A stretch of 64,000 nucleotides of DNA from an uncultured Parabacteroides sp. (lineage in GTDB: Bacteria > Bacteroidota > Bacteroidia > Bacteroidales > Tannerellaceae): contig CASEMX010000005.1 of the NCBI GenBank assembly GCA_949289155.1, positions 55,798-119,797 of the forward strand. Direction: 5' to 3'. A program made the translations under genes and the position numbers. Of this stretch, positions 30,407 through 38,916 are shown one piece after another. Position 1 is the first letter of the stretch. Each line of letters begins with the position of its first letter. The notes beneath the pieces were generated by a model. It was not told the DNA's origin. It searched no databases and saw nothing but the letters and a program-made list of their open reading frames with translations.

Positions 30407-31393
30407 ATGGATTTCTTCACACAAATAACTCTCCCGGATATGCCTATCCGGCTTTCTTATGCCGAACAAATTACTTTATTGGGCTCATGTTTCGCTGAAA
30501 GTATCGGGAAGAAATTGGAAGAGGTGAAATTCCGAGTAGATATTAATCCATTCGGTACATTATATAATCCGGCATCTATTGCCGATGCACTCGAACTTCT
30601 CTTATCCCCGCATATCTTTCAACCGGAAGATATCTTTTCGGCAGGCGGATTATTCCATAGTTTCCGGCATCACAGCCGTTTTTCCGCACCCTCTCTTGAA
30701 GAATGCCTGACGCTGATTAATGGACGCTTGGAGCGTTCTTCCCTATTCTTTCATAACAGTCAGCGATTATTGATTACATTCGGCACATCATGGGTTTACC
30801 GCTGGAAAGAAAGCGGGGAGATTGTAGCAAATTGCCACAAATTGCCCGAAAAATTGTTCCTTCGCGAACGATTGACCGTCGAACAAATCGTACAACACTG
30901 GTCACCGCTGTTGGAACGGATGGAAAAAGAGATTCCCGACCTGAAGATTTTGTTTACGGTCAGTCCTATCCGCCATTGGAAAGATGGGGCGCATGGAAAT
31001 CAACTCAGCAAAGCGACACTTTTATTAGCTATTGACGAATTAACCCGACTACACCCGGAACAAACCGGCTATTTTCCTTCGTACGAAATCCTGATGGATG
31101 AACTCCGCGATTACCGTTTTTATGCAGAAGATATGATTCATCCGTCAGCACAAGCCGTAGATTATATCTGGGAGCGGTTCGTTCAAACTGCTTTGACGCC
31201 GGAAGCAAAAAAGCTAATGGATATATGCGAAGAAATACGGAAAGCGATTGCGCACCGTCCCTTTAATCCGGACAGTGAAGCCTATCAGAAATTTATTTTG
31301 CAAACTTTGTTAAAGATTGACCGACTTAACGAGAAAATGCCTTTCTTTGACTTTTCGAAAGAGCAAACCATGTTAAGGTCTAAATTGAAGTAA
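30407..31393 (+). CDS. GSCFA domain protein
   Basis: A 328-residue protein carrying the naming motif GSCFA (LLGSCFAESIGKKL near residue 25), followed by VDINPFGTLYNPASIADAL and, later, FTVSPIRHWKDGAHGNQLSKATL and a C-terminal DMIHPSAQAVDYIWERF. The Ser of GSCFA and the late Asp/His pair are those of an SGNH-hydrolase-like fold, so an esterase or acyl-transfer role is plausible. In Bacteroidetes this gene commonly precedes the murF-alr fusion, as here with a 2-base gap, which hints at a cell-wall link. No signal peptide seen. The activity is unproven. Confidence 0.88.
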   Translation: MDFFTQITLPDMPIRLSYAEQITLLGSCFAESIGKKLEEVKFRVDINPFGTLYNPASIADALELLLSPHIFQPEDIFSAGGLFHSFRHHSRFSAPSLEECLTLINGRLERSSLFFHNSQRLLITFGTSWVYRWKESGEIVANCHKLPEKLFLRERLTVEQIVQHWSPLLERMEKEIPDLKILFTVSPIRHWKDGAHGNQLSKATLLLAIDELTRLHPEQTGYFPSYEILMDELRDYRFYAEDMIHPSAQAVDYIWERFVQTALTPEAKKLMDICEEIRKAIAHRPFNPDSEAYQKFILQTLLKIDRLNEKMPFFDFSKEQTMLRSKLK

Positions 31394-31395
31394 AA

Positions 31396-33867
31396 ATGGA
31401 ATACGCAATTAAAGACGTGGCCCAAATTATCGGGGCTAAAACTACTATTTTGCAGGATACTATTATCAGTATATTATTAACCGATAGCCGGAGGTTGTCG
31501 TTCCCGGAACAAACATTGTTCTTTGCTTTGACAACTAAAACGAATGATGGACATCGCTATATCAAAGATTTATACAAATTACGGGTCCGTAATTTCGTAG
31601 TAAGCCAGATATTGCCGGAATTCGAGAATATGCCTGACGCTAATTTCCTTTTAGTAAAAGATGTATTACGGGCATTACAGAAACTGGCGATATATCATCG
31701 GAAACGTTTTCAGATTCCGGTTATTGGTATAACGGGCAGTAATGGGAAAACCGTCGTAAAAGAATTCCTTTATCAGCTATTGCATAACGAGTTCGATATC
31801 GTCCGTTCGCCGCGCAGTTACAATTCCCAAATCGGTGTTCCCTTATCCGTATGGGAAATGAACGAGAAAAATACCTTGGGCATCTTCGAAGCCGGAATAT
31901 CCCAACCGGATGAAATGGAATATTTACAGCCGATTATTGCGCCGACTATCGGCGTACTGACCAATATCGGCGAAGCGCATCAGGAAAATTTCATCTCGAT
32001 GAACCAAAAGTGTCAAGAGAAGTTATCCCTTTTCAACGATAGCGAAGCGATTATTTACGACGGTGACGACCTTTTTATCGCGAATGCGATTGAAGCCGCC
32101 TGCCTTTCTCACAAAGCTATCGCATGGAGCCGGACCGATACGGAAGCGCCTCTTTATATCGAATCGATAGAAAAGCGGCAAAACGAAACCATTCTCCACT
32201 GTACGCTGTTAGGTTTCGACAAAACCTACGTTATTCCTTTTACCGATGACGCATCTATCGAAAATGTCATCCATTGTCTGGCGGTCATGCTCTATTTAAA
32301 ACCGACCAGCGTGAACGATGAAACGAAATTTGCCCACTTGGAACCGGTCGAGATGCGCTTGGATGTGAAAGAGGGAATCAATAATTGTCTCCTGATTAAC
32401 GATACCTACAATTCTGATATCAATTCGTTGGCCATCGCACTCGATTTCCAGCAGAGCCGGAAGGTAGGAAAAGAGCTGAAATCCACATTAATTCTTTCCG
32501 ATATTCTCCAGACCGGAACATTACCGAAGTCTCTTTATAAAAAGGTAGCGGATTTGGTGGAACGCAAGCATGTGAACCGCCTCATCGGTATCGGAAAGGA
32601 TGTGAAAGAATATGCCTCCGTTTTCAGCAATGATTTGGAGAAAGAATTCTATTCCACCACCGAAGAGTTCATCTCTTCTCCATCTATCCGGAAGTTCCAC
32701 GACGAATTGATTTTATTGAAAGGCTCCCGCCGTTTCCATTTTGAACGTATCTCCGAACTGTTAGAGAAAAAGGTACACGAAACGATACTTGAAGTCAATC
32801 TCTCCGCGATTGTCCATAACTTCAACATTTATCGCTCGAAACTGAAACCGGAAACCAAAATGGTCTGCATGGTAAAAGCCTCCGGATATGGCAGTGGCGC
32901 ACACGAATTGGCAAAGACATTGCAAGAACATCACTGCGATTACCTTGCCGTAGCTGTTGCGGACGAAGGCGTATCGCTTCGCAAAGAGGGCGTAACGATT
33001 CCGATTATGGTAATGAATCCGGAATTCAGCAGTTTCAATACGTTGTTCGAATATAATTTGGAGCCGGAGGTTTATAGCTTCCGTTTGTTGGAAGCAATGA
33101 TTCGGGAGACCGAACGCCGCGGCATTATTTCTTATCCGGTACATATCAAGATTGATACCGGAATGCACCGGCTGGGTTTCCAACCCGGCGAAGTCGCTGC
33201 ATTATGCGAACGGTTGAATGCGCAGAGCGGTGTGCGGGTCCGCTCCGTCTTTTCCCATCTTGCGGGAAGCGATTCCTTCGTATTCGACGATTTCACCCAC
33301 GAACAATTGCATAAATTCCAACAGGCTGCAGCCGAACTGGAAGCCGGAATCGGACATTCCGTCATCAAACATATCTTGAATACGGCAGGAATCGAACGTT
33401 TTCCGGATTATCAGATGGATATGGTACGGCTCGGAATCGGACTTTATGGAGTCAGCGCGTCGGGCATCAAAGGATTGCGCACCGTGAGCACATTGAAGAC
33501 GACTATTCTCCAAATACAGCAGGTTCCGGCGGGCGATTCCATCGGTTATAGCCGACGGAGTTACGTCGAGCGCGACTCGCGCATTGCCATTATCCCTATC
33601 GGATATGCCGACGGCTTGGACCGTCATTTCAGCAACGGTCACGGCGAGGTTGTCATACGCGGCAAACGTTGTCCGATAATCGGGAATATCTGCATGGATG
33701 CCTGCATGATTGACGTGACCGACAGCGACGCGCAGGAGGGCGATACGGTGATTGTATTCGGCGAAGAGCTTCCAGTTTCCGAACTCTCCGACCGGTTGAA
33801 GACCATCCCCTACGAAATCCTGACCTCCGTCTCGCCGCGCGTGAAACGAGTCTATTATACGGAATAG
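31396..33867 (+). CDS. murF/alr: Fused UDP-MurNAc-tripeptide:D-Ala-D-Ala ligase / alanine racemase (MurF-Alr)
   Basis: An 823-residue fusion joining two steps that meet in peptidoglycan synthesis: alanine racemase makes D-Ala and MurF adds D-Ala-D-Ala to the tripeptide precursor. The N-terminal half (1-450) has the Mur-ligase P-loop GITGSNGKT near 112 and INDTYNSDINS in the late substrate domain. The C-terminal half (about 455-823) is a fold III racemase: PLP lysine Lys494 in MVKASGYGSG, KIDTGMHRLGF, the SIGYSRRSY region near the catalytic Tyr and IGNICMDACMID. The VKANAYG motif is slightly altered (Ser for Asn). The fusion is widespread in Bacteroidota. A strong terminator follows the stop. 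Confidence 0.95.
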   Translation: MEYAIKDVAQIIGAKTTILQDTIISILLTDSRRLSFPEQTLFFALTTKTNDGHRYIKDLYKLRVRNFVVSQILPEFENMPDANFLLVKDVLRALQKLAIYHRKRFQIPVIGITGSNGKTVVKEFLYQLLHNEFDIVRSPRSYNSQIGVPLSVWEMNEKNTLGIFEAGISQPDEMEYLQPIIAPTIGVLTNIGEAHQENFISMNQKCQEKLSLFNDSEAIIYDGDDLFIANAIEAACLSHKAIAWSRTDTEAPLYIESIEKRQNETILHCTLLGFDKTYVIPFTDDASIENVIHCLAVMLYLKPTSVNDETKFAHLEPVEMRLDVKEGINNCLLINDTYNSDINSLAIALDFQQSRKVGKELKSTLILSDILQTGTLPKSLYKKVADLVERKHVNRLIGIGKDVKEYASVFSNDLEKEFYSTTEEFISSPSIRKFHDELILLKGSRRFHFERISELLEKKVHETILEVNLSAIVHNFNIYRSKLKPETKMVCMVKASGYGSGAHELAKTLQEHHCDYLAVAVADEGVSLRKEGVTIPIMVMNPEFSSFNTLFEYNLEPEVYSFRLLEAMIRETERRGIISYPVHIKIDTGMHRLGFQPGEVAALCERLNAQSGVRVRSVFSHLAGSDSFVFDDFTHEQLHKFQQAAAELEAGIGHSVIKHILNTAGIERFPDYQMDMVRLGIGLYGVSASGIKGLRTVSTLKTTILQIQQVPAGDSIGYSRRSYVERDSRIAIIPIGYADGLDRHFSNGHGEVVIRGKRCPIIGNICMDACMIDVTDSDAQEGDTVIVFGEELPVSELSDRLKTIPYEILTSVSPRVKRVYYTE

Positions 33868-33896
33868 GAAATAGCAGATAAAAGGGGAACGATAGA

Positions 33897-33940
33897 AGGT
33901 GTGCCGAAATGCAGCGTAGTATTTCGGCACACCTTTTTTA
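33897..33940 (+). terminator. Rho-independent terminator after murF-alr
   Basis: A perfect 14-bp stem (33897-33910 with 33921-33934; AGGTGTGCCGAAAT and its complement) and a ten-base loop, then a T tract. It is followed almost at once by an array of further terminator-like hairpins. Confidence 0.93.
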
Positions 33941-33954
33941 TATTCTCAAAGACC

Positions 33955-34395
33955 GTCCCACAAGTGGGAAAACATTTCTGAAGCACAATTTGTATTTTCG
34001 GAGTTCTCCGAAATCATTTTTTATTTTTGAGAAGCCGTTCGGAGAGCTCCGAAATCATTTTTTATTTTTGAGAAATGTTTTCCCACAAGTGGGGATTTGT
34101 TTTTTATTTTTATGAAGCTATTTCCATAAGTGCGGAAACACTTCTTATTTTTGAGAAATGTTTTCCCACAACTGGGGATTTGTTTTTTATTTTTATGAAG
34201 CTATTCCCACAAGTGCGGAAACGCTCTTTATTTTTGAGAAATGTTTTCCCACAACTGGGGATTTGTTTTTTATTTTTATGGAGCTATTCCCACAAGTGCG
34301 GAAACGCTCTTTATTTTTGAGAAATGTTTTCCCACAAGTGCGAAAGCATATTTTATTTTTTATATGCCTTTCCGCACATGTGCGAAAACATTTTT
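33955..34395 (+). repeat. Array of about eleven hairpin-plus-T-tract units (period about 41.5 bp, 83-bp higher-order repeat)
   Basis: Hairpin centres lie near 33962, 34003, 34045 and 34087, continuing at the same spacing to about 34372. GAGAAATGTTTTCCC recurs at 34070, 34153, 34236 and 34319, exactly 83 bases apart, so the later part is a dimer repeat. Typical stems are CCCAC-AA-GTGGGG, TTTCGGAG-TT-CTCCGAAA and GCACATGTGC, most followed by ATTTTTTATTTTT. Each resembles a weak intrinsic terminator for plus-strand transcripts. The gap 33868-34405 holds no gene. Confidence 0.93.
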
Positions 34396-34405
34396 TGAGT
34401 ATGAT

Positions 34406-35059
34406 TTACTCTTCCACAAACCGAAGGATATCTTCCGCCTTTTGCGCGATATACTTCGGATGATAATCCTGCAATTCGCTGACCGGACGGAAACCCCACG
34501 TAACCCCGCAGGCATCGACGCCGGCATTGATTGCCGTCTGCATATCCACGTTCGAATCGCCGACATACAACGTTTCCTCCTTCGCAACATCGGCCTGCCG
34601 CAGGATATCCTGCACAATCGTCGGGTCCGGCTTGGTATTGATTCCCTCCCGCTGCCCGAAGATGGCCGTGAAGCGAATCGTCGGAAAGAAATGCGGAACC
34701 AGCTTCTCCGTAGCCGCCTGATACTTATTCGAGGCGACCGCAATCTTGATTCCTTTTTCCTGCAAAGCCGCCAACAATTCGCTTATCCCATCATAAGGGC
34801 GGCTTAAATCGGCATTATGTTTATCGTAATGGAGTAAAAAATCTTGGCGGATACGCTGGATATTCTCCGCGGTCCTTTCGCCTTCCGGCAATGCCCGTTC
34901 AAACAACTTATTGATGCCATTCCCGACAAAATAGTTGAACTCGCCCACCTCATGCGTCGGGAATCCGTTCTTTTCCAAGGCATAATTTGTACTATGCGCC
35001 AAATCGGCAATCGTATTCAACAACGTACCGTCCAAATCGAATATGACTAATTTCTTCAT
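34406..35059 (-). CDS. HAD-family phosphatase (phosphoglycolate phosphatase-like)
   Basis: A 217-residue soluble HAD hydrolase. Motif I is FDLDGTLLNT (nucleophile and acid Asp8 and Asp10), motif II Ser/Thr in VASNKYQ, motif III Lys in TKPDPTIV, and motif IV YVGDSNVDM. The four-helix cap between motifs I and II fits the Gph/PGP group, which removes phosphate from 2-phosphoglycolate formed during DNA repair. Related HAD enzymes act on other small phosphates, so the substrate is not certain. It converges with murF-alr across the hairpin array. Confidence 0.85.
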   Translation of the reverse strand: MKKLVIFDLDGTLLNTIADLAHSTNYALEKNGFPTHEVGEFNYFVGNGINKLFERALPEGERTAENIQRIRQDFLLHYDKHNADLSRPYDGISELLAALQEKGIKIAVASNKYQAATEKLVPHFFPTIRFTAIFGQREGINTKPDPTIVQDILRQADVAKEETLYVGDSNVDMQTAINAGVDACGVTWGFRPVSELQDYHPKYIAQKAEDILRFVEE

Positions 35060-35087
35060 ACTTTATGTAAATCAAATTATAACACAA

Positions 35088-35119
35088 AAAAAGCCGACTC
35101 ATTAACGAATCGGCTTTTC
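35088..35119 (-). terminator. Rho-independent terminator of rpsA (minus strand)
   Basis: On the minus strand AAAGCCGA (with one mismatch further in) pairs with TCGGCTTT across a short loop and is followed by seven T residues. It sits 26 bases after the rpsA stop. Confidence 0.85.
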
Positions 35120-35144
35120 AATTTATCTATTCTACACGAGCGAA

Positions 35145-36926
35145 TTACTTACCAGAAAGTTTTTCTTTCAAAGCAGCCAACTCCTCGATATCACCCAATG
35201 TCGTTTTCTCCAGCGGAGTTGACATCAGATTATTGTCCTCTTTCTTGTTGTGCTTAGCTTTCTTTTCAGAAGCCTCTTTCTTTGCGCTCTTCTGCTCATC
35301 TTCGAACACGCGGCTGTGAGATAAGATAATACGCTTAGCATCTTTGTTGAATTCGATTACCTTGAACGGCAACTTCTCATCAACCTGAGCCTGCGAACCG
35401 TCCTCTTTAACCAAATGCTTCGGAGTAGCGAATCCTTCTACGCCATAAGGCAATGAAACGACTGCACCCTTATCCAACATTTCGATGATAGTTCCTTCGT
35501 GAACCGAGCCAATAGTAAAGATTGTCTCGAATACATCCCAAGGATTCTCTTCCAATTGCTTGTGACCTAAGCTCAAGCGGCGGTTTTCCTTATCGATTTC
35601 CAATACCTGAACTTCGATATCTGCACCAATCTGCGTAAATTCAGACGGATGTTTAATCTTCTTCGTCCAAGAAAGGTCAGAGATATGAATCAAACCATCC
35701 ACGCCCTCTTCGATTTCAACAAATACGCCGAAGTTAGTGAAGTTGCGAACCTTAGCCATGTGGCGAGAACCTACCGGGAAGCGTTCCTCGATATTCTCCC
35801 ATGGATCCGGTTTCAGCTGTTTGATACCGAGAGACATCTTACGCTCTTCGCGGTCGAGTGTCAAGATTACAGCTTCTACTTCGTCGCCCACCTTCATGAA
35901 ATCCTGAGCTGAACGTAAATGTTGCGTCCAAGACATTTCCGATACGTGAATCAAACCTTCTACGCCCGGAGCGATTTCGATGAATGCACCGTAATCTGCC
36001 ATAACGACAACTTTACCTTTGACATGGTCGCCCACTTTCAAGTTCGGGTCAAGCGCGTCCCAAGGATGCGGAGTCAGTTGCTTCAAACCAAGAGCGATAC
36101 GCTTCTTTTCGTCGTCGAAGTCGAGGATAACCACGTTGATCTTCTCGTCCAAATGAACGATTTCTTCCGGATGAGAAACACGGCCCCAAGACAAATCGGT
36201 GATATGAATCAAACCATCTACGCCGCCCAAGTCGATGAATACGCCGTAAGATGTAATATTCTTGACTGTACCTTCGAGAACCTGTCCCTTTTCCAACTTC
36301 GAGATGATATCCTTCTTCTGTTGTTCGAGTTCAGCTTCGATAAGTGCCTTGTGTGAAACAACCACGTTCTTGAATTCCTGATTGATTTTAACAATCTTGA
36401 ATTCCATAGTTTTTCCAACGAATACGTCGTAATCGCGAATCGGCTTCACGTCGATTTGTGAACCAGGCAAGAAAGCTTCGATACCGAATACATCTACAAT
36501 CATACCGCCCTTCGTACGGCATTTGATATATCCCTTGATAATTTCGTCATTTTCGAGAGCTTGGTTAACACGTTCCCAAGAACGAGAAGCGCGTGCTTTT
36601 TTGTGAGAAAGGAGTAATTGTCCTTTTTTGTCTTCTTGGCTTTCAATGTAAACTTCTACTTGATCGCCTACTTTCAAATCCGGATTGTAACGGAATTCCG
36701 ACATCGGAACTACGCCATCCGATTTAAATCCGATATTTACTACAACTTCTCTTTTGTTCATTGCAGTAACTGTACCCATCACCACTTCCTTGTCTTTTAC
36801 AGTGTTCAGGGTTTCGTCGTACGTCTTTTCAAGGTCCGCCTTGCTTACCTCGCTGTAGGTGTCGCCCTTTTCAAGAGCATCCCAATCGAAATTCTCGATG
36901 GGCTGGATGTTTTTTAAATTTTCCAT
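35145..36926 (-). CDS. rpsA: 30S ribosomal protein S1
   Basis: A 593-residue protein with a run of S1 (OB-fold) domains that bind mRNA and help start translation. Repeated motifs are visible: GVFIDLGGVDGLIHITDLSW, GAFIEIAPGVEGLIHVSEMSW and GVFVEIEEGVDGLIHISDLSW, each followed by VxVxVLxxDxExxRxSLGxKQL. Two N-terminal domains are less conserved and a sixth (GSVHEGTIIEMLDKGAVVSL) lies near 470. The C-terminus is a basic tail rich in Lys (KKEASEKKAKHNKKEDN). In Bacteroidota, where Shine-Dalgarno use is weak, S1 is thought to be important in initiation. It is transcribed alone from the promoter at 37005. Confidence 0.96.
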   Translation of the reverse strand: MENLKNIQPIENFDWDALEKGDTYSEVSKADLEKTYDETLNTVKDKEVVMGTVTAMNKREVVVNIGFKSDGVVPMSEFRYNPDLKVGDQVEVYIESQEDKKGQLLLSHKKARASRSWERVNQALENDEIIKGYIKCRTKGGMIVDVFGIEAFLPGSQIDVKPIRDYDVFVGKTMEFKIVKINQEFKNVVVSHKALIEAELEQQKKDIISKLEKGQVLEGTVKNITSYGVFIDLGGVDGLIHITDLSWGRVSHPEEIVHLDEKINVVILDFDDEKKRIALGLKQLTPHPWDALDPNLKVGDHVKGKVVVMADYGAFIEIAPGVEGLIHVSEMSWTQHLRSAQDFMKVGDEVEAVILTLDREERKMSLGIKQLKPDPWENIEERFPVGSRHMAKVRNFTNFGVFVEIEEGVDGLIHISDLSWTKKIKHPSEFTQIGADIEVQVLEIDKENRRLSLGHKQLEENPWDVFETIFTIGSVHEGTIIEMLDKGAVVSLPYGVEGFATPKHLVKEDGSQAQVDEKLPFKVIEFNKDAKRIILSHSRVFEDEQKSAKKEASEKKAKHNKKEDNNLMSTPLEKTTLGDIEELAALKEKLSGK

Positions 36927-37004
36927 TCTAAAATTGTTAATACTAAATTTGTTTTGTTTTAATTAGTAAGTTAGACATTATATTGCCTCTCTCAAAATTT
37001 CCGG

Positions 37005-37033
37005 CAAAGGTAATGCTTTTTTCTGATTCACAA
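37005..37033 (-). promoter_or_regulatory. rpsA promoter: TTG (37031-37033), 18 bases, TACCTTTG (37005-37012)
   Basis: Both boxes of the Bacteroidota promoter on the minus strand, about 80 bases before the rpsA start, leaving an untranslated leader of roughly 70 bases. Confidence 0.78.
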
Positions 37034-37105
37034 CTCTATTCCTTGTCGAAAATATGAGAATTTCATACCAAACCGTCCAAAGGTCCGATTTATTTGAGCC
37101 AATAG

Positions 37106-38902
37106 TTAGAAATTGATGTTTACTCCTCCCATCAACGTGATGCCTTGATTCGGATAACCATAATATAAATCGTAATCCTGATTCAAAAGATTCGTTGCTT
37201 TTACGTAAATACCAAAAGTATCATTGAATGTATAAGAGCCGGTAAGATTTAATTCGTTCACATTGTCAAGCTTCACAACCTTATAACCGCCCAACTCGGT
37301 ATAACGGTCGGTTGCCAAATGGTAGTTCAGCGAGATGGCCAACTTATCAATCGGCTTAACAGTAACATCTGCATCCAATTCCACCTTCGGTTTACCCCAC
37401 ACATGCTCAATATCCGGGGTAAAAGGAACCCAATTTGCTTCGTCATCGTATTCAGCCGTCCAGTGATTGTACACACCCTTCAGGCTGATATCCAAAAAGT
37501 CCTGATAACTATACTTTAAATTCGCTCCCGCAAAGAATCGTTTCGTATTCACTAACGATACTGCATCCAAGAATCCGGCAAAACCTTGATCGTAATAGAA
37601 CGAACGCGCCGGGAGGAAGAGACAATCGCTCGATGCAATCCGGTATCCCGCAAAAACATCGAACCAAAAGCTCTTAGCCACACCGCTCTTCAGTCCGATT
37701 TGTCCATTAAGCCACTCACGGGTCGGAGCAATCTCTTCGGTCGGATTCACATAACGATTCACAAGTGAAGTCTCATATGCACTATTCGAATAGAGGCGTC
37801 CTTTTGCCGTGAGATAAAGTACAGTGCGGTCTGCCACTTCTACATCTGCCATTATGTTAGGCGAAGCTGTAAAAGATTTCTCTTCGCCCGTTACCAACAT
37901 CACATTGGCACCTAACTGTACCTTCCAATTATCTCCCGCCACACGATAGTAAGGTGTCAGGATAATCTCTGCATGATTCTGGAAAACGCAAGCACTTTGC
38001 GTACCGTCCGGATAGATAGGCAAATTATAATTGAAATATTCCACCTGCCCACCGATACCTATACGCTGTTCTCCATTAAAACGCGCATTAAGATCGAACT
38101 TCACATCAATCGTGTGTTCAGTCGGACCATCCAACTGGGCACTCGCCCCATATTTATGGGAGAAATTGATATAATCCAAATCAACTAAATAAAAAAGGTC
38201 CGCATCTTCATGCGCCTCTACGCCCACTTTGGCTTGGATCGTCTGATTTACCTGATTAGTCTCGCGATCGCTATGATTAAGATAGTAATTCGGACCAAGA
38301 GAAGTGTCGCGTGGCGGAATTCCCCAATAATTAAAACCGGTATAACGATATTGCGCACCCAAATTCAAGATAGCTTTATCGAACACATGGGCATAATTGA
38401 TTCCACCTAAGTTATCATTCAGTTTTGCTTTGGTCTCTTCGTCAAAATCCCAATAATCCACCGTGCCGTAATTAGCCTTTCCATTCGTCGAACGATGCGA
38501 AAAGAAGAGATTCAGCTTGTCTTTTTCCGTACTCAGAATATGATAGCCGAAATCCCCATCAACATTCAGATGCATACCAGCTCCGACATTCAAATATCCA
38601 CGACGTTTGTTATAATTCATTTGCGTCATGAAATCACCGGACGGTAATACAGCGATTTGTTTCTCCGGGTCCGTAGCTAATGTAAAGTCCGAATAGTCAA
38701 TGGAATGCTTTATTACTTCCGGTTCTTTGATTTCCGGCAACGTATTTACCTTATTTGCATCCTGCACTGTCGGGTCATATTCACGTTCCAGCGTCATTTC
38801 GCGGTCCAAATCCTGTTGCTCCTTCTTTTCCTGAGCAGAAATCGTAACGGCTGAACCGAGCAAGACCGCTACACAAAGTACTTTTTTATAATTTGTTTTC
38901 AT
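37106..38902 (-). CDS. Outer-membrane beta-barrel protein related to TonB-dependent receptors, without a plug domain
   Basis: A 598-residue exported protein with signal peptide (ending VTISAQ). After about 80 residues of linker with a DREMTLEREYDPTVQD motif, the sequence becomes alternating beta-strands to the end, closing with a terminal Phe (GGVNINF). The C-terminal strand pattern (YTFNDTFGIYVKATNLLNQDYDLYYGYPNQG) is that of TonB-dependent receptors, but no carboxypeptidase-like or plug domain, and hence no clear TonB box, is present. It is translated 14 bases after a 999-residue TPR protein, and the two almost certainly share a transcript. Function unknown; transport or export through the outer membrane is plausible. 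Confidence 0.82.
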   Translation of the reverse strand: MKTNYKKVLCVAVLLGSAVTISAQEKKEQQDLDREMTLEREYDPTVQDANKVNTLPEIKEPEVIKHSIDYSDFTLATDPEKQIAVLPSGDFMTQMNYNKRRGYLNVGAGMHLNVDGDFGYHILSTEKDKLNLFFSHRSTNGKANYGTVDYWDFDEETKAKLNDNLGGINYAHVFDKAILNLGAQYRYTGFNYWGIPPRDTSLGPNYYLNHSDRETNQVNQTIQAKVGVEAHEDADLFYLVDLDYINFSHKYGASAQLDGPTEHTIDVKFDLNARFNGEQRIGIGGQVEYFNYNLPIYPDGTQSACVFQNHAEIILTPYYRVAGDNWKVQLGANVMLVTGEEKSFTASPNIMADVEVADRTVLYLTAKGRLYSNSAYETSLVNRYVNPTEEIAPTREWLNGQIGLKSGVAKSFWFDVFAGYRIASSDCLFLPARSFYYDQGFAGFLDAVSLVNTKRFFAGANLKYSYQDFLDISLKGVYNHWTAEYDDEANWVPFTPDIEHVWGKPKVELDADVTVKPIDKLAISLNYHLATDRYTELGGYKVVKLDNVNELNLTGSYTFNDTFGIYVKATNLLNQDYDLYYGYPNQGITLMGGVNINF

Positions 38903-38916
38903 CTTTGTCCTCCTAC

